Assembly (NCBI GenBank): GCA_023253905.1
Contig: JALREG010000255.1
Span: 1-26,176, forward strand
Length of the DNA: 26,176 nucleotides
Source: Burkholderiaceae bacterium
GTDB taxonomy: Bacteria > Pseudomonadota > Gammaproteobacteria > Burkholderiales > Burkholderiaceae
Reading direction: 5' to 3'
This document shows, piece after piece, positions 24,681-26,176 of the stretch. Within the stretch, counting starts at the first letter, position 1; the number at the start of each line of letters is the position of its first letter. Position numbers and translations under genes: made by a program. The notes beneath the pieces were generated by a model, which was given only the letters and a program-made list of their open reading frames with translations, made no database searches and was not told where the DNA came from.

Positions 24681-26176
24681 CCATGCAGGTACCAGGTGCC
24701 AGAGGTACCGAGGCGTTCGCGAAAGATCCATACCAGGCGGTGTGAGGTGTCTTCCGCGATGAAATAGTCGCGCAGGACCAGTTTGTCGTCCCACCATCCT
24801 GACTCGATGCGCTCGGGGCCTGCCAGTAGCGACAGAGGGCTCTCCCAGAAGGGCCTGTTGTTACGTTCGGATAGCGCGAGGGGCGGTTCGATCAGCCAAA
24901 GCGGGCGCAGGGGCGTCGGCAGGCTGCCCGTGGCATGTTGGGTGTGCCAGGCTTTGCGGGCCGCGGCGCTATGCAGGACCGCTCGCAGCGCGATCGGCGA
25001 TTGCGGGGCGGGGCGGGCTGGGGGGATCGTTGGATGTCCTGCGCGTGGGCGCGCGGGTTCGGGGGTGTATACGGGTAGCCGCTGAACGGGTTCGGCGCGC
25101 CAGGCGTATTCGGGGCGGTGCTCAGCCACCTGATGCAACTGCGAGACCTGTTCGTTTCCCAACCTGGCCTTCAAGCGTTCAACCAGCCGGTCGATTTGTT
25201 CGTGGGCGGTTGCAGCGCCAGGGAACAGCTCCGTACTGGCTGGTGCGTAGTGGTGCACGTCATGGCATTGCAGCTTCAGGCTGCTGGTGGCTGCGGCCAG
25301 CTTGGTGTGTCGTAGTGCTTCCGCCAGCAGCAGTCCGAGTTGTGAAGGGTCACGACTGGGGCGATCTGGGCCGAATTGGATCAGGGTGGCAGGGTGGCGT
25401 TCATGCACGGCGCTGAGTGAGATTCGCCGCGCGCCCGCCTGACGACCCGCCAGCCAGCCGCAAAGCTGAAGCAGCAGCCGACGCGCGCCAAACAAGAGGC
25501 GTTCGCTGTCTTCGACCGGGGCCGGCAGATCGAGATGGCTTTCGAAACTGTCTGGTGGCATGAACACCGGCTGGGGGTCGGGGCGCTGGCCGGTGGCGCG
25601 ATCGAGTTCGTCAAGCAATTCGAGACCAAAGCGACGGGCAAGGCCGGCTCGCGGCAACTGCATGAGATGTTCGATCGTCCGGACACCAATTGCCTGGAGC
25701 GCAGTCTCATGCGCTTGCGCGCAGGCCAGCAGTCGAACCGGCAGTCGGGCCAACAGGGCGCGCAGTCGGTTGGGTGTGTCGGCGCACAGGGCGTGGCGAT
25801 GGCGAGCCAGCAACCACGCACCGGTGGGTGTGCATGCAGAACCTGTGTGAGCGGGGAAACCGTTTTCAGCCAGCCCGGCCTGCACCCGCTTGGTCAGCCG
25901 ATCGGGGCCATTGAACAGACGCAGGCTGCCTGCCACGTCGAGCAGCAGGCCAGCGGGATCAGCAGCCTCAACCGGGAGTCGCAGCGACACGGTGGGCGTG
26001 AACTGCTGAGCCCAGGCAGCAAGACCCTGCAAGGCCTCGGATTCACGCACGCGACTGCGTTCGAGCAGTTGAATGGAAGGAAGCAGTGCGAGGACGGTGG
26101 AGATGGTTTGGCCCGACTGCACGCCGGCGGCTGCCGCGAGCGCGTTGAGGGCTACCAGCCGATCCTGTTCGGTGAT
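24668..26176 (-). CDS. imuB: ImuB-like inactive Y-family polymerase (5' partial)
   Basis: ImuB is a catalytically inactive Y-family polymerase homologue that links DnaE2 to the sliding clamp in SOS mutagenesis. The frame is open past an internal GTG at 26122 to the right edge (ITEQDRLVALNALAAAAGVQ), so the N-terminus is missing. Seen are ALQGLAAWAQQFTPTVSL and ADPAGLLLDVAGSLRLFNG, where polymerases have the catalytic S-x-D-E but this has A-D-P-A, as in ImuB. The C-terminus has the ImuB-specific PLRPLWLIEPPLALSER (probable clamp-contact area), GPERIESGWWDDKLVLRDYF, WIFRERL and TWYLHGRFG. imuA would be expected further right. dnaE2 is about 9.6 kb downstream instead of adjacent. Confidence 0.93.
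   Translation of the reverse strand: MTEQDRLVALNALAAAAGVQSGQTISTVLALLPSIQLLERSRVRESEALQGLAAWAQQFTPTVSLRLPVEAADPAGLLLDVAGSLRLFNGPDRLTKRVQAGLAENGFPAHTGSACTPTGAWLLARHRHALCADTPNRLRALLARLPVRLLACAQAHETALQAIGVRTIEHLMQLPRAGLARRFGLELLDELDRATGQRPDPQPVFMPPDSFESHLDLPAPVEDSERLLFGARRLLLQLCGWLAGRQAGARRISLSAVHERHPATLIQFGPDRPSRDPSQLGLLLAEALRHTKLAAATSSLKLQCHDVHHYAPASTELFPGAATAHEQIDRLVERLKARLGNEQVSQLHQVAEHRPEYAWRAEPVQRLPVYTPEPARPRAGHPTIPPARPAPQSPIALRAVLHSAAARKAWHTQHATGSLPTPLRPLWLIEPPLALSERNNRPFWESPLSLLAGPERIESGWWDDKLVLRDYFIAEDTSHRLVWIFRERLGTSGTWYLHGRFG

Noticed and set aside
24010..24684. 224-codon - strand frame across the spacer and opposite the DksA-like gene
   Set aside because: Low-complexity start made by the 18-bp repeat, no family features, and antisense to a gene with clear zinc-finger and tip motifs.

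Overview
The window is GC-rich, densely packed bacterial DNA whose gene order points to a betaproteobacterium of the order Burkholderiales. The evidence is the fimV-truA-trpF-trpB-trpA-accD-folC-dedD-cvpA-purF-metZ run, a Bug/TctC-type periplasmic receptor, and the ImuB and DnaE2 mutagenesis proteins. I cannot place it more precisely from sequence alone. No rRNA, tRNA, CRISPR array, insertion sequence or phage gene is visible, and no stretch longer than about 300 bases lacks a gene.

Region 1 (1-11747, all + strand) is a housekeeping block. It starts with the 3' end of fimV, then truA (tRNA pseudouridine), trpFBA (last steps of tryptophan synthesis), accD (acetyl-CoA carboxylase), folC (folylpolyglutamate), a SPOR-domain cell-division protein, cvpA, purF (first step of purine synthesis), metZ (methionine) and a pirin. 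Most junctions are ATGA/GTGA overlaps or gaps under 50 bases, so the block is largely co-transcribed. folC appears to start at a CTG codon, and two extended -10 elements (TGnTAGAAT) inside trpF and folC may serve trpB onward and dedD-cvpA-purF.

Region 2 (11792-15177) holds dnaE2 on the - strand, the polymerase of the ImuA-ImuB-DnaE2 mutasome. A perfect CTGT-N8-ACAG LexA box lies 15 bases upstream of its start. The shared 137-base spacer separates it from a divergent PCuAC-type copper chaperone gene.

Region 3 (15178-23967) is accessory and looks catabolic. On the + strand are the copper chaperone, a 75-residue helix-turn-helix-like protein, a Rieske oxygenase and a VanB-type reductase. On the - strand, convergent to them, is a seven-gene operon: ABC ATPase, ABC permease, SDR dehydrogenase, alpha/beta hydrolase, IclR regulator, aspartate-dehydrogenase-like enzyme and Bug receptor. 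Together they read as uptake, ring or O-demethylation oxygenation, oxidation and hydrolysis of an unidentified, probably aromatic or N-containing compound. This block lies between dnaE2 and imuB, genes that are adjacent in most relatives.

Region 4 (23968-26176) has a divergent regulatory spacer, a DksA/TraR-type zinc-finger protein (+) and the 3' part of imuB (-), which runs off the right edge. The convergent imuB/DksA-like ends share an 18-bp tandem repeat that repeats the imuB stop codon in frame.
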